A stretch of 41,399 nucleotides of DNA from an uncultured Actinomycetes bacterium (GCA_903920435.1 CAIXMB010000080.1:1-41399), one strand, 5' to 3'; positions 14,627 to 23,374 are shown, counted from the first letter of the stretch. Notes: a model not told the origin generated them from the sequence alone. Made by a program: numbers and translations.

Positions 14627-15601
14627 GTGTCTGCAATCACGCCCACCGAGACCATCACCGGCCAAGTGGCCGGCGTCAGTCCGGGGCTGAGACGGCGTAG
14701 GGCACAGTCCCCTCGCGTGGCCAAGCACCTGCGGAGCAACCGCACCGCGTACCTGATGATCGCCCCGATGGTCATCCTGCTGTCGATCTTCGTGATCTGG
14801 CCGCTGATCTACGCGGTGTACCTGAGCTTCTTCAAGATCAGCTTCTACAAGGGCTCCGAGTTCGTCGGCCTGCAGTACTACATGTTCGTCCTGCAAGACC
14901 CGAAGTTCTGGAACTCGCTCGTCGTCGGCATCGAGTTCGCGGCGATGGTCGTGCCCGCCGGAATGGTCATCTCGCTCCTGCTCGCGAGCTTCATCAAAGT
15001 GCTCAGCAAGCGCATGGCCAGCTTCATGAAGGTCACGGTCTACGTACCCGCAGTGATCTCGACGGTCGTGGCATCCGTGCTGTTCCTCTTCATGTACCAA
15101 GACCAGGGCGTCATCAACTGGTTCCTGTCGCTCCTGAATGCCGGGCCGGTCGCCTGGCTCAACAACCCGGGCACCGCCCTACCGGCCATCGCGGTGCCGG
15201 CGATCTGGCTCGGCCTCGGCATCACGACGCTGATCATGCTCGCGGGGCTGCTCGACATTCCCGACAGCTACTACGAGTCGGCCGAGCTCGACGGCGCCGG
15301 CTTCTTCAAGCGCACGTTCTACATCACCATCCCGCTCCTGAAGAACATCCTGCTGTACCTGTTCGTCACCGGCTTCACGGCGGCGATCCAGATGCTCGAC
15401 CTTCCGCTGGTCATGACGAACGGCGGTCCCGTCAACGCGACGACGACGCCCAACCTCTTCATCTTCAACAACTTCCGCGGGGCGACGCCCTACGCGACGA
15501 GCTTCTCGCTCACCACGGCGCTGCTGCTGTTCGTCGTGCTCGGACTCATCTCGGTGCTGGTCTTCCGGCTCATCAACTCAGACAAGGCGGTGGACGGCTG
15601 A
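14627..15601 (+). CDS. Sugar ABC transporter permease, MalF/MsmF-type
   Basis: 324 aa from GTG 14627 with GAGGGA upstream. A cytosolic N-terminus of about 37 residues is followed by a first helix (AYLMIAPMVILLSIFVIWPLIYAVYLSFF) and about five more. The EAA loop that contacts the ATPase is visible as YYESAELDGAGFFKRTFYITIPLL (about residues 215-238). Ends TGATG-style, overlapping the next permease by 1 nt. It forms the membrane channel with the neighbouring permease. No ATPase gene is linked, so an unlinked shared MsiK-type ATPase is expected (known for many actinobacterial sugar importers). Confidence 0.9.
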   Translation: MSAITPTETITGQVAGVSPGLRRRRAQSPRVAKHLRSNRTAYLMIAPMVILLSIFVIWPLIYAVYLSFFKISFYKGSEFVGLQYYMFVLQDPKFWNSLVVGIEFAAMVVPAGMVISLLLASFIKVLSKRMASFMKVTVYVPAVISTVVASVLFLFMYQDQGVINWFLSLLNAGPVAWLNNPGTALPAIAVPAIWLGLGITTLIMLAGLLDIPDSYYESAELDGAGFFKRTFYITIPLLKNILLYLFVTGFTAAIQMLDLPLVMTNGGPVNATTTPNLFIFNNFRGATPYATSFSLTTALLLFVVLGLISVLVFRLINSDKAVDG

Positions 15602-16464
15602 TGTCGACAGCGACAACACCCGTGAGCGGTTCGAAGGGCACGCTGCGCCGCGGCGACCGCAACCGGCTCATCAAGATCATCGGCGTCGTGCTCATCACCC
15701 TGAGCCTGATGTTCCCCCTCGCGTGGATGGTCATCGCCGGGTTCAAGGGCAAGACAGAGGTCCTGCGATCCCCGTTCCAGTTCTTCCCCGACATGTGGGA
15801 CCCGAAGAACTACATCGCGATCATCCAAGACCCGCAGTTCTCGCGCGCCATGATCATCACGTTCCTCGGCGCCGTGATCTTCACCGTGCTGAGCATCGCG
15901 ATCAACTCGATGGCCGCCTACGCCCTCGCGCGGCTCGACTTCGCGCTCAAGCGCTTCTGGTGGGTGTTCTGCATCATGCCGATGTTCATCCCCGGCATGG
16001 CGATCCTGCTCACCTCGTTCATGGTCGTGTCGCAGCTCGGCATGCTCGACACCCTCGCGGTGCTGATCATCCCCGGCGTGGCATCCGCGGTGCAGATGTT
16101 CTTCCTCCGGCAGTTCTACCTGAACATGCCGGTGGCCGTGGAGGAGGCCGCACTCATCGACGGCGCCAGCCGCTGGCAGATCTTCACCAAGATCTTCGTG
16201 CCCCAGTCCGCCGCGGTCTTCGTTGTCGTCGGGATCGGGTCGTACATGGCCTACTGGAACGCGTACGTGTGGCCGATCCTCACGATCACGAACCCCGACC
16301 TCACGCAGATCATGCAGTTCCTCGGCAACTTCCGCTCCGATCGCGGCAACGAGTGGGGCCTCCTGATGGCCGGCTCCACGCTGGCCGCGCTGCCCACGAT
16401 CATCCTCGTGCTGTTCTTCCAGCGCTACATCGTCAACGGCGTGCGCATCTCCGGCATCAAGTAG
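15601..16464 (+). CDS. Sugar ABC transporter permease, MalG/MsmG-type
   Basis: 287 aa, six hydrophobic helices. The EAA motif VEEAALIDGASRWQIFTKIFVPQ (about residues 181-203) marks the ATPase-docking loop; the C-terminus FFQRYIVNGVRISGIK is typical of MalG-like subunits (F.Q..Y...G...G..K). Starts 1 nt inside the stop of the MalF-like gene, so stoichiometric coupling is likely. The stop codon abuts the TTG of the exporter gene directly, with no spacer, which indicates that exporter and importer share one transcript. Confidence 0.9.
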   Translation: MSTATTPVSGSKGTLRRGDRNRLIKIIGVVLITLSLMFPLAWMVIAGFKGKTEVLRSPFQFFPDMWDPKNYIAIIQDPQFSRAMIITFLGAVIFTVLSIAINSMAAYALARLDFALKRFWWVFCIMPMFIPGMAILLTSFMVVSQLGMLDTLAVLIIPGVASAVQMFFLRQFYLNMPVAVEEAALIDGASRWQIFTKIFVPQSAAVFVVVGIGSYMAYWNAYVWPILTITNPDLTQIMQFLGNFRSDRGNEWGLLMAGSTLAALPTIILVLFFQRYIVNGVRISGIK

Positions 16465-18180
16465 TTGCACCCGCTCCCCGAACCGCTCCCGGCCGGCGCG
16501 CCCCCGCGCCGGCCGCCCGCGTCCTTGGGCTGGCTCGCCCGGCACCAGTGGGTGTCGATTCTCCTCGGCACCCTGCTCGACACCGTATGGCTGTGCACTC
16601 TCGCGTTCGCGCCGTGGGCGATCGGTCGCACGATCGACGAGGGTGTCGCGACGGGCGACCTGAGCCGCCTGCTCGCCTGGGTGGGCATCGTGCTCGCGTT
16701 CGAGACCGTGCACTCCGTGGTCGAGGGGCTGCGCGACCGCGGCGGCATCATCAACTGGACGCGCGCCACCTACCGCTCGATCGGCCTCATCTCGCGGCAC
16801 GCGTCGCGAGCCGGCTACGCGATCGGCAAGAAGGTGTCGACGGGCGAGATCGGCGCGACCGTCACGGGCGACGCGATGTCGATCTCCTACCTCGCGTTCC
16901 TCGTCGGCGCGTTCATCGCGGCCCTGCTCTCGTACGGGATCGTCGGCGCGATCCTCCTCGCGACCTCGGTGCCGCTGGGGTTGCTCGTGCTCGTCGGCGT
17001 GCCCCTGTCGTCAGCCCTGTTCTTCATCGTGGTGAGGCCGTTGCGCACGCGCCAAGCCGAGCAGCGCGCCGCGTCGGGCCGGATGACTTCCCTCGCGGCC
17101 GACACCGTGGCGGGGCTGCGCGTGCTGCGCGGGGCGGGTGGCGAGCGCATGTTCGTCGAGCGGTACCAGGCCGCCTCCGACGAGACCCGGGCGACGGGCA
17201 TCCGGCTCGCGACACCGCTCGGGATCATCGACGGCATTCAGGTGCTCATCCCCGGGAGCTTCATCGTCGCGCTCACCTGGGCGGGTGCGCTGCTCGTGCA
17301 GGCCGGGCACCTCACGCCCGGGCAGCTCGTCTCGTTCTACGGGTACGCGGGCTTTCTCGTCATGCCGATCCGGCTCGCGGCCGAGGCGGTCTCGACGTTC
17401 ACGCGCGGGCAGGTCGGCGCGGGGCGCATCCTCGGGGTGCTCGGGGTGGAGCCGCTCACGACGGCCGAAGGATCGGCGCCCGCGGAGGGCGGCTCCCTCG
17501 CCGACGACACGAGCGGCCTCTCCCTCGTCGCGGGCAGGTTCGTCGCCGTCGTGGGCGACGACGCCGACACGATGACCGCGCTGCTCGACCGGCTCGCGCG
17601 CCTCGACGATTCCGCGGCCGGTGCCGGCGGCGTCCGGCTGGGCGGTATCGGCGTGGGCGGTATCGCGCTCGCGGAGGTGCGTCGGCGGGTGGTCCGCGCC
17701 GACGCCGACCCCTTCCTCTTCCGCGGCACGCTGCGCGACGCCCTGGACCCGCACTCCCACCTGTCGGACGAGCACCTCGCTGCGGCCGTCCGGTCGGCGG
17801 CCGCGAGCGACATCGTCGACGCCCTGCCGCACGGGCTGCAGAGCCAGATCGGCGAGCGTGGCCGGCTCATCTCGGGCGGCCAGCGACAGCGAGTGGGGCT
17901 CGCCCGTGCTCTCGCCCTCGACCCCGAGTGGCTCCTCCTGGAGACCCCGACATCGGCGGTCGACAGCCACACTGAGGCCATCATCGCCGGTCGGCTCCGT
18001 CACGCGCGCGAGGGGCGGTCGACGCTCGTCGCCACGACGAGCCCGATGCTGCTCGCCGAGGCGGACGAGGTCGTGCTGCTGAGTGCGGGGGTGGTGGCGG
18101 CATCCGGGACGCACCGCGAGCTCCTCGAGTCCGAGCCCGCCTACCTCGCGATCGTCCGCAGGGCCGAGGGGGAGTCGTGA
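16465..18180 (+). CDS. ABC exporter half-transporter with degenerate ATP-binding domain (lacks Walker A)
   Basis: 571 aa from TTG 16465, directly after the permease stop. Residues about 25-320 form a six-helix exporter domain. The nucleotide-binding domain is atypical: the P-loop position reads VVGDDADTMTALL (residues 362-374) without GxxGxGKS/T; Walker B reads LLLET (Glu493 in place of Asp, Thr494 in place of the catalytic Glu); the switch His is replaced (ATTSP). The signature ISGGQRQR (470-473 SGGQ) is intact. It therefore cannot hydrolyse ATP alone but can donate a signature motif to a partner. The next gene has the complementary pattern, so the pair is an asymmetric heterodimer with one working site. 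Substrate unknown. Confidence 0.85.
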   Translation: MHPLPEPLPAGAPPRRPPASLGWLARHQWVSILLGTLLDTVWLCTLAFAPWAIGRTIDEGVATGDLSRLLAWVGIVLAFETVHSVVEGLRDRGGIINWTRATYRSIGLISRHASRAGYAIGKKVSTGEIGATVTGDAMSISYLAFLVGAFIAALLSYGIVGAILLATSVPLGLLVLVGVPLSSALFFIVVRPLRTRQAEQRAASGRMTSLAADTVAGLRVLRGAGGERMFVERYQAASDETRATGIRLATPLGIIDGIQVLIPGSFIVALTWAGALLVQAGHLTPGQLVSFYGYAGFLVMPIRLAAEAVSTFTRGQVGAGRILGVLGVEPLTTAEGSAPAEGGSLADDTSGLSLVAGRFVAVVGDDADTMTALLDRLARLDDSAAGAGGVRLGGIGVGGIALAEVRRRVVRADADPFLFRGTLRDALDPHSHLSDEHLAAAVRSAAASDIVDALPHGLQSQIGERGRLISGGQRQRVGLARALALDPEWLLLETPTSAVDSHTEAIIAGRLRHAREGRSTLVATTSPMLLAEADEVVLLSAGVVAASGTHRELLESEPAYLAIVRRAEGES

Positions 18181-19928
18181 GCAGTGACGACACCCAGCTG
18201 CCGGTGGCGAGCGGCGGGCGCGTGCGCCACGTCGTGCTCGGGCTGCTGCGCAGGCATCGGGCCGAGTACGTGGGCGTCGCGACCCTCGCAGCGCTCGCCG
18301 CGGTCGCCGGGCTGGTCGGCCCGTTCGTCGTAGGGCGGCTCGTGCAGAGCCTCACCCTGGGCGGCGACGCCTCGGTGGTGGCCGCTCTGAGCATCGCGAT
18401 GCTCGTGGCCGTGCTGCTGCAGACGGTGTTCACGGGCCTCGGCACGAGGCTCGCGATGGTGCTGGGGGAGAAGATCTTCGCGACCCTGCGCGACGACTTC
18501 ATGCGCGACGTCACTGCGGTGCCGATCTCCGTCGTCGAGAGCGCGGGCACGGGCGACCTGCTCACGCGCACGACTGCCGACATCGACGCGGTAGCCACGA
18601 CGGTGCGGTTCGCCGTTCCGCAGCTCGCGGTATCCCTCGTGGCCGTTCTCCTCACCTTCGTGGCCGCGTTCGTGACGTCGCCGCTCGTCGCACTCGCGCT
18701 GCTCGTCGGCATCCCGGTGATCGTCATCGTGGCGCGGTGGTACCTCGCGCGCGCACCCCGGGCCTACCTCGATCTGAACGCCGAATACTCCGACCTCTTC
18801 GGCACCGTCTCCGAGACCATGGACGGGGCCCGCACCGTCGACACGCTCGCCCTCGGCGAGGTGCGGATCGCGGCCACCGACCTCTCCCTCGCGCAACTCT
18901 GGGAGCGCCGCCTGCGCATCGTGCGCCTCAAGCTCGTGCTGCTGCCGGTGAGCGGGCTCGCGTACACGGTGCCGATCCCGCTCGCGCTGCTGTGGGGCGG
19001 CTTCCTCGTCACACAGGGGCTCGCGACCGTGGGAGCGGTGACGACGGTCACCCTGTACGCCGTGCAGCTCACCGTGCCGATCGTCGCCGTGGTGCAGTGG
19101 CTCGACAAGCTGCAGCTCGGGCTGGCCTCGCTCGCGCGCATCCTCGGGGTGGGCGGCATCGAGCCCGACCGCGTCGAGGGCACCGCTCGGCCGACGGGAT
19201 CGCTCGTGCGCCTCGAGGGCGTGCACTACAGCTACCCGAACGGGCCCGAGGTGCTGCACGGGCTCGACCTCGAGCTCCGGCCGGGCGAGCAGTTCGCGAT
19301 CGTGGGGCCGTCGGGCGCGGGCAAGTCGACGATCGGCCGCATCATCGCGGGCATCGACGCCCCCACGGGCGGCCGCGCGACCGTCGGGGGCGTTCCCCTC
19401 ACCGCGCTTCCCCTCACCGTGCTGCGTCGCGAGGTCGCCCTCGTCACCCAGGAGCACCATGTCTTCGTCGGCACGATCGCCGACAACGTGCGGATGGGGA
19501 GCGACCACTCCACCGATGAGGAGGTGCTGGGTGCGCTCGCCGTGGCGGGGGCGCGAGCCTGGGTGGAGGCGCTGCCGAACGGTCCGCAGACCGTGGTCGG
19601 GTCGGGCGGGCATCCCCTCAATGCCGCCCAGGCGCAGCAGCTGGCACTGGCGCGCCTCGTGCTCATCGACCCCCACACCCTGGTGCTGGACGAGGCGACG
19701 TCGGTCATGGATGCCCGCGCCGCCCGCTCGGTCGAGCGCGCGCTCGGCGCGGTGCTCGAGGGCCGCACGGTGGTCTCGATCGCGCACCGCCTGCACACCG
19801 CCCACGACGCGGACCGTATCGCTGTCGTCGAGCACGGCCGCATCGTCGAGCTGGGCTCCCACGACGAGCTGATCGAGCGCGGCGGCGCATATGCGGCCCT
19901 GTGGGAGCGCTGGAGCACCGACGCCTAG
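18177..19928 (+). CDS. ABC exporter half-transporter with canonical ATPase but degenerate signature
   Basis: 583 aa, GTGA 4-nt overlap with the upstream half-transporter. Six-helix exporter domain (about residues 25-310), then an ATPase domain with Walker A GPSGAGKST (Lys383), Q-loop LVTQEHH, Walker B LVLDEATSVMD (Asp505, Glu506) and switch His537 (IAHRL). The signature is LNAAQ (481-485) in place of LSGGQ. Combined with the partner, which keeps LSGGQ-type signature but lost Walker A, this gives one complete catalytic site (this Walker A/B with the partner signature) and one dead site. Heterodimeric exporters with one degenerate site are known; here the division is extreme. Its stop overlaps the convergent Gfo/Idh stop by 4 nt. 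Confidence 0.87.
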   Translation: MSSDDTQLPVASGGRVRHVVLGLLRRHRAEYVGVATLAALAAVAGLVGPFVVGRLVQSLTLGGDASVVAALSIAMLVAVLLQTVFTGLGTRLAMVLGEKIFATLRDDFMRDVTAVPISVVESAGTGDLLTRTTADIDAVATTVRFAVPQLAVSLVAVLLTFVAAFVTSPLVALALLVGIPVIVIVARWYLARAPRAYLDLNAEYSDLFGTVSETMDGARTVDTLALGEVRIAATDLSLAQLWERRLRIVRLKLVLLPVSGLAYTVPIPLALLWGGFLVTQGLATVGAVTTVTLYAVQLTVPIVAVVQWLDKLQLGLASLARILGVGGIEPDRVEGTARPTGSLVRLEGVHYSYPNGPEVLHGLDLELRPGEQFAIVGPSGAGKSTIGRIIAGIDAPTGGRATVGGVPLTALPLTVLRREVALVTQEHHVFVGTIADNVRMGSDHSTDEEVLGALAVAGARAWVEALPNGPQTVVGSGGHPLNAAQAQQLALARLVLIDPHTLVLDEATSVMDARAARSVERALGAVLEGRTVVSIAHRLHTAHDADRIAVVEHGRIVELGSHDELIERGGAYAALWERWSTDA

Positions 19929-21049
19929 TAGCCGGGCACCTCGAGCATCACCCCGCCGCGCAGCGCGGACTCGTGCGCGACGATTCCCGGCGCCGTGACG
20001 GATGCCGCGACCCGCGCGTCGATCGCCGGCGCGCGTCCGGCGTGCACGGCGGAGACGAACTCGTGCACGAGGTGCGGATGCGACCCGCCGTGCCAGGCCT
20101 CCACCCGCACCGGATCGAGACCGGCGGGCGTCCACATTCCGGGCCGGGTGAAGCCGCGCAGTTCCTCGGGCAGCGTGTCGAGCCGGTCGGGGACCTCGAG
20201 CTCCGTGCGCTCGATGGGCCTTCCGCGCCGCGCGCCGTCCTGCGGTCCGGCCGCGTAGGTGACCGCGGGGCCGCCCTCAACCGAAGGCCACTCGAGCGCC
20301 CCCAGGTCGCCGTAGACGTTGAACCCCTCGGTGTAGCTGCGCGCGTTCTCGAAGAACGACATCGTCACCTGGGCCGCGAGACCGCCGCCCAACCGGAACA
20401 GGGCCGACTCGATGGGGAACGGGTTGCTGCCGTCGCCCGCGTGCGACGGCAGCAGGGTGCCGGAGCCGAGGCACGCCACCGACTCCGCGGCGGCACCGGC
20501 GAGGCCGAGGAGCGGGGCGACGATGTGGGTCGCGTACTGCATCGGTGCGTAGCCCATCCAGTACGGCGGGAATCCGTCGAGGTCCTGCATGTGGGCGCCG
20601 GAGAGGTAGCCGATCCGGCCGAGGGCGCCGGAGTCGCGCAGCGCCAGGGCGTGCAGGTACTCGCGCTGGTAGAGGGCGGTCTCCATCATCATGTAGGTTC
20701 CGCCGGCCGCGGCATCCATGACCTTCGCGATGCCGTCGAGGGTCGTGGCCATCGGCACCGCGCTCGCGCACGCGCGACCCGTCGCGAGTACTGCGAGGGT
20801 CTGCTCCACGTGCAGGTGCACGGGCGTCGCGATGTGCACGGCGTCCCACCGGGTGCTCGCGAGCGCCTCCTCGAACGAGGTGTAGACAGCGTCGAGACCG
20901 TAGGCCGCGCCCAATGTCGCGACGGCGTCGGCGCGCAGGTCGCACAGGCCGACCTCGCCCACGAGCGGGTGCTCGCGGTACAGGTGCAGGAACTCGTGGC
21001 CGAACCCGGCCCCGACGACGAGCACGTCGATGGCGCCGCTATCGCGCAT
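19925..21049 (-). CDS. Gfo/Idh/MocA-family protein lacking the EKP lysine
   Basis: 374 aa from ATG 21049, overlapping the upstream lipoprotein gene by 11 nt. N-terminal Rossmann: IDVLVVGAGFGHEFLHLY, CDLRADAVATLG, WDAVHIATPVHLHVEQTL. At the place of the conserved EKP motif it has CASAVPMATTLDGI (residues 94-107), with Val98 where the catalytic Lys normally stands. The C-terminal beta-sheet domain follows (RIGYLSGAHMQDLDGFPPYW, YATHIVAPLLGL). The family usually oxidises or reduces sugar alcohols with NAD(P); loss of the Lys points to a changed reaction such as lyase, hydrolase-assisting or redox-neutral chemistry (inference). Last gene of the GH172 operon. Confidence 0.82.
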   Translation of the reverse strand: MRDSGAIDVLVVGAGFGHEFLHLYREHPLVGEVGLCDLRADAVATLGAAYGLDAVYTSFEEALASTRWDAVHIATPVHLHVEQTLAVLATGRACASAVPMATTLDGIAKVMDAAAGGTYMMMETALYQREYLHALALRDSGALGRIGYLSGAHMQDLDGFPPYWMGYAPMQYATHIVAPLLGLAGAAAESVACLGSGTLLPSHAGDGSNPFPIESALFRLGGGLAAQVTMSFFENARSYTEGFNVYGDLGALEWPSVEGGPAVTYAAGPQDGARRGRPIERTELEVPDRLDTLPEELRGFTRPGMWTPAGLDPVRVEAWHGGSHPHLVHEFVSAVHAGRAPAIDARVAASVTAPGIVAHESALRGGVMLEVPGY

Positions 21050-22187
21050 CGAGCTGCACCTTCCGCAGGGCGAAGTCGTAGACGGACATGCCGGCGGGCG
21101 CGCACGGGCACACGTTGGACTGCAGCCACAGGGTGGTGCCGTCGGCGCTGATGAACTTCGAGGGCAGCGTTGCGCCGTACCCCCCGTGGGCGTCGTTCGT
21201 CCAGGGGTACGGGCCGAAGTCGCGGGAGAGGAAGAGGCTCCACGGCCCCCACGGCTCCGGCGCCTCGTAGAACTCGAAGCTGAGCTCGGTCCACGACGTG
21301 TACAGGTACCGGTCGAGCGGCTTGTCGTAGACGACGCCGCCCTGCGAGATGACACTCAGGTCGTGGGCGCCGACGGTGCCGCCCTCCGACGTGCCGGGAT
21401 ACAGCCGGCGGTCGTCGTGCAGCACCGGCACGCGGTCGGCGATGTCGGCGCTCCACGTGCCGGCGCCCGTCGAGAACTCCCAGGCCGCCCGATCCTGAAC
21501 GGAGCCCTTGGGCACTCGGGCGAGGTAGAGGTCCTCGGGGTCGGGCACGGAGTCGTCGAACGAGTCGCGCCAGTTGCCGTCGAGTCCGTAGGCGTACACG
21601 TAATCGTCCGGGGCGTTCGCGTAGTCCTTGCCGTAGTCGAGGAACATGATCGTCGTGAAGAGGCCGTCGTCGAACATCGGCGCCGAGGTGTCCCAGCTCC
21701 ACGTCCGACCGCCGTCGTCGGAGCGCGAGATCGAGGCGGCGGGCGCCTCGTTGAAGTCGGTGCGCAGGTCTTGCACGGCGAGGTACAGGCTGCCGTCGAC
21801 GCACGCGATACCCGTGGGCTTGCGAGTGAAGTTGCCGCCCGACCACACCTGGCCCACCTCGTCGCCGAGCGCGGTGGTCTCGCCCTCGAGTGCGTCGGGC
21901 GGGCCCGAGATCACGTCTGCCCCGATGTCGGCGAACTCGTTGCCGAAGCCCATGCCGTCGCCGTGGGCCGTGTAGATGCTGTCATCGGCTCCCCAGCAGT
22001 TCGGCCAGAGGTCGCCGTCGCCGAAGGCGTAGAACTGCGCCGCGTCGGCGACGGATGCCCCGGCGAACGTGTCACCGACGCCGGCCTCGGTCATCGGGGC
22101 ATCCGGTGCGGTGAATCCGGGCGCGGCGGAGCACCCCGCCACGGCGAGGAGGGCCGCCGCGGTCACGAGGACGCGCGGGGTACGCAC
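21039..22187 (-). CDS. Surface lipoprotein with predicted beta-propeller, possible glycan hydrolase or binding protein
   Basis: 382 aa. Lipobox AVAGC with Cys19. The mature region begins with WPNCWGADDSIYTAHGDGMGFG, then KPTGIACVDGSLYLAVQDL, SISRSDDGGRTWSWDTS (an Asp-box, S-x-D-x-G-x-T-W, as in sialidase propellers), YVYAYGLDGNWRD, LYLARVPKGSVQDRAAWEF and RYLYTSWTELSFEFYEAPEPWGPWSLFLS. The last segment and the ...W.F... blades resemble the DUF4185 protein of this locus (INPWGPWGDPITL), so it may be a distant GH183-like relative. It lies 2 nt after the GH172 gene and so is coexpressed with it. Activity is not established. Confidence 0.68.
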   Translation of the reverse strand: MRTPRVLVTAAALLAVAGCSAAPGFTAPDAPMTEAGVGDTFAGASVADAAQFYAFGDGDLWPNCWGADDSIYTAHGDGMGFGNEFADIGADVISGPPDALEGETTALGDEVGQVWSGGNFTRKPTGIACVDGSLYLAVQDLRTDFNEAPAASISRSDDGGRTWSWDTSAPMFDDGLFTTIMFLDYGKDYANAPDDYVYAYGLDGNWRDSFDDSVPDPEDLYLARVPKGSVQDRAAWEFSTGAGTWSADIADRVPVLHDDRRLYPGTSEGGTVGAHDLSVISQGGVVYDKPLDRYLYTSWTELSFEFYEAPEPWGPWSLFLSRDFGPYPWTNDAHGGYGATLPSKFISADGTTLWLQSNVCPCAPAGMSVYDFALRKVQLDAR

Positions 22188-22189
22188 GG

Positions 22190-23317
22190 CTAGTCCGTCG
22201 CGGGCCAGCGTTGGGGGCTCGCGCCCAGGTCGGGAACCGGCGCGCTACCTAGGTGGATCTCCAGGTCGTCGGCCGAGGGGGTCTTCGGCCGGCGCGCGGT
22301 GGGCCGGTCGAGGTAGAAGAGCGAGGTCGAGGCGATGTCGTCGCGCAGGGGCAGGTAGCGCCAGCCGCTGCGCCAGCCGAGGGCCTGGATGTCGACCCGC
22401 AGCTTCTCGGCGAAGTGGATCGGGTCGGCCAGGTGCCAGCGGTACATGCCGAAGCGCTGCTGGCTCACGTACAGGCCGTCGGGCCGGATCACCTGCGGCA
22501 TGCCGAGGTACGGCGTCGAGAACTCCGTGTAGCCCTTGCCCGGGATGTCGAAGTTCCAGGCACCGCCGAAGTAGTCCTCGGTTCCCGTGCCGGCGATGGT
22601 GGGGTACTCCTCGTCGGAGTCGAGGTAGAACTTGATCTCGCCCTCGCCCCACCACCCGTTGCTGTTGACGCCCCAGGCGAGGTAGGTACCGACGTAGTGG
22701 CCCGACCCCTCGATGCCCTCGACGAGAACGTGCGGCTGCGCGTACTCGGTCGGGTTGCTCCGGCGCCACTGCGCGTGCAGGTAGCCCTCGTTGGAGTAGT
22801 CGCCGCCGACCTCGTAGGTGACCTGGTAGTAGATGCGCACGTCGACGGTCGACGTGTTCTCGATGGTGAGCTTGGCGCCCGTCTGGAACGGCATGGGCCA
22901 GTAGGAGTTGAAGCCCCCGTGCGGGTTCGCCGCGATGACCTGCGAGTTGACCTGTGCGAAGACGCCCCACCCGTTGCAGAAGAAGTCGCCGTACGGCACC
23001 TCGATCGCGGGCTCGGCCGCGCCATCCCAGTAGGCGCGGAAGAGCAGGGTGCGCCAATGGTCGGTGTGCGTGGTGATCCAGAAGTGCGTGATCTTCCCGG
23101 CGCCCTCGATGGTGGCGACATCGAAGGTCTCGCCGGGCTTGATGTCGACGCTCGGGCTGATCTTCCAGCCGGGGCCGAGGTCGCGTGCGCAGTCGGCGCC
23201 GGTGCCCTCGGTGGCGCGAGCGCCGCCGCCGACGGAGCCGTCGAAGTTCTCGGGACTGATCGACCTCGTCTGCACGGTGCGCAGCGCCGAGATTCCGCTC
23301 AATTCGGGGGATGTCAT
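22190..23317 (-). CDS. DUF2961 / GH172 glycoside hydrolase, candidate exo-alpha-D-arabinofuranosidase
   Basis: 375 aa, no signal peptide, so predicted cytosolic. DUF2961 motifs: ARDLGPGWKISPSVDIKPGE, THFWITTHTDHWRTLLFRAYWDG, IEVPYGDFFCNGWG, GGFNSYWPMPFQTGAKLTIEN and WWGEGEIKFYLDSDEEYP-TIAGTGTEDYFGGAW. The two conserved acids expected for GH172 catalysis are Glu225/Glu227 in GEGE and Glu247 in GTGTED. GH172 enzymes act on alpha-D-arabinofuranosyl or alpha-D-fructofuranosyl bonds. In this locus, with GH183- and GH116-type genes and a D-arabinose-type isomerase, D-arabinofuranosidase is the more likely activity (inference). First gene of a three-gene operon divergent from lacI; LacI site C lies upstream. 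Confidence 0.85.
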   Translation of the reverse strand: MTSPELSGISALRTVQTRSISPENFDGSVGGGARATEGTGADCARDLGPGWKISPSVDIKPGETFDVATIEGAGKITHFWITTHTDHWRTLLFRAYWDGAAEPAIEVPYGDFFCNGWGVFAQVNSQVIAANPHGGFNSYWPMPFQTGAKLTIENTSTVDVRIYYQVTYEVGGDYSNEGYLHAQWRRSNPTEYAQPHVLVEGIEGSGHYVGTYLAWGVNSNGWWGEGEIKFYLDSDEEYPTIAGTGTEDYFGGAWNFDIPGKGYTEFSTPYLGMPQVIRPDGLYVSQQRFGMYRWHLADPIHFAEKLRVDIQALGWRSGWRYLPLRDDIASTSLFYLDRPTARRPKTPSADDLEIHLGSAPVPDLGASPQRWPATD

Positions 23318-23374
23318 GCCGGATGGACCGCACTTCCTCGTGCGCGCCGTGGCCTCTGCCGACCGGCGCTGGTT

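Noticed and set aside
15490-16800. 436-codon open frame antisense to the MalG-like permease and exporter
   Set aside because: Composition is Glu/Asp/His/Arg rich, with no motif, and it opposes two genes with clear transporter domains; such frames are routine in 70% G+C sequence.
16465-18180. Frameshifted or pseudogene ABC ATPase
   Set aside because: The frame is open over 571 codons, the signature motif is intact, and the partner has exactly complementary losses, which indicates a functional asymmetric subunit.
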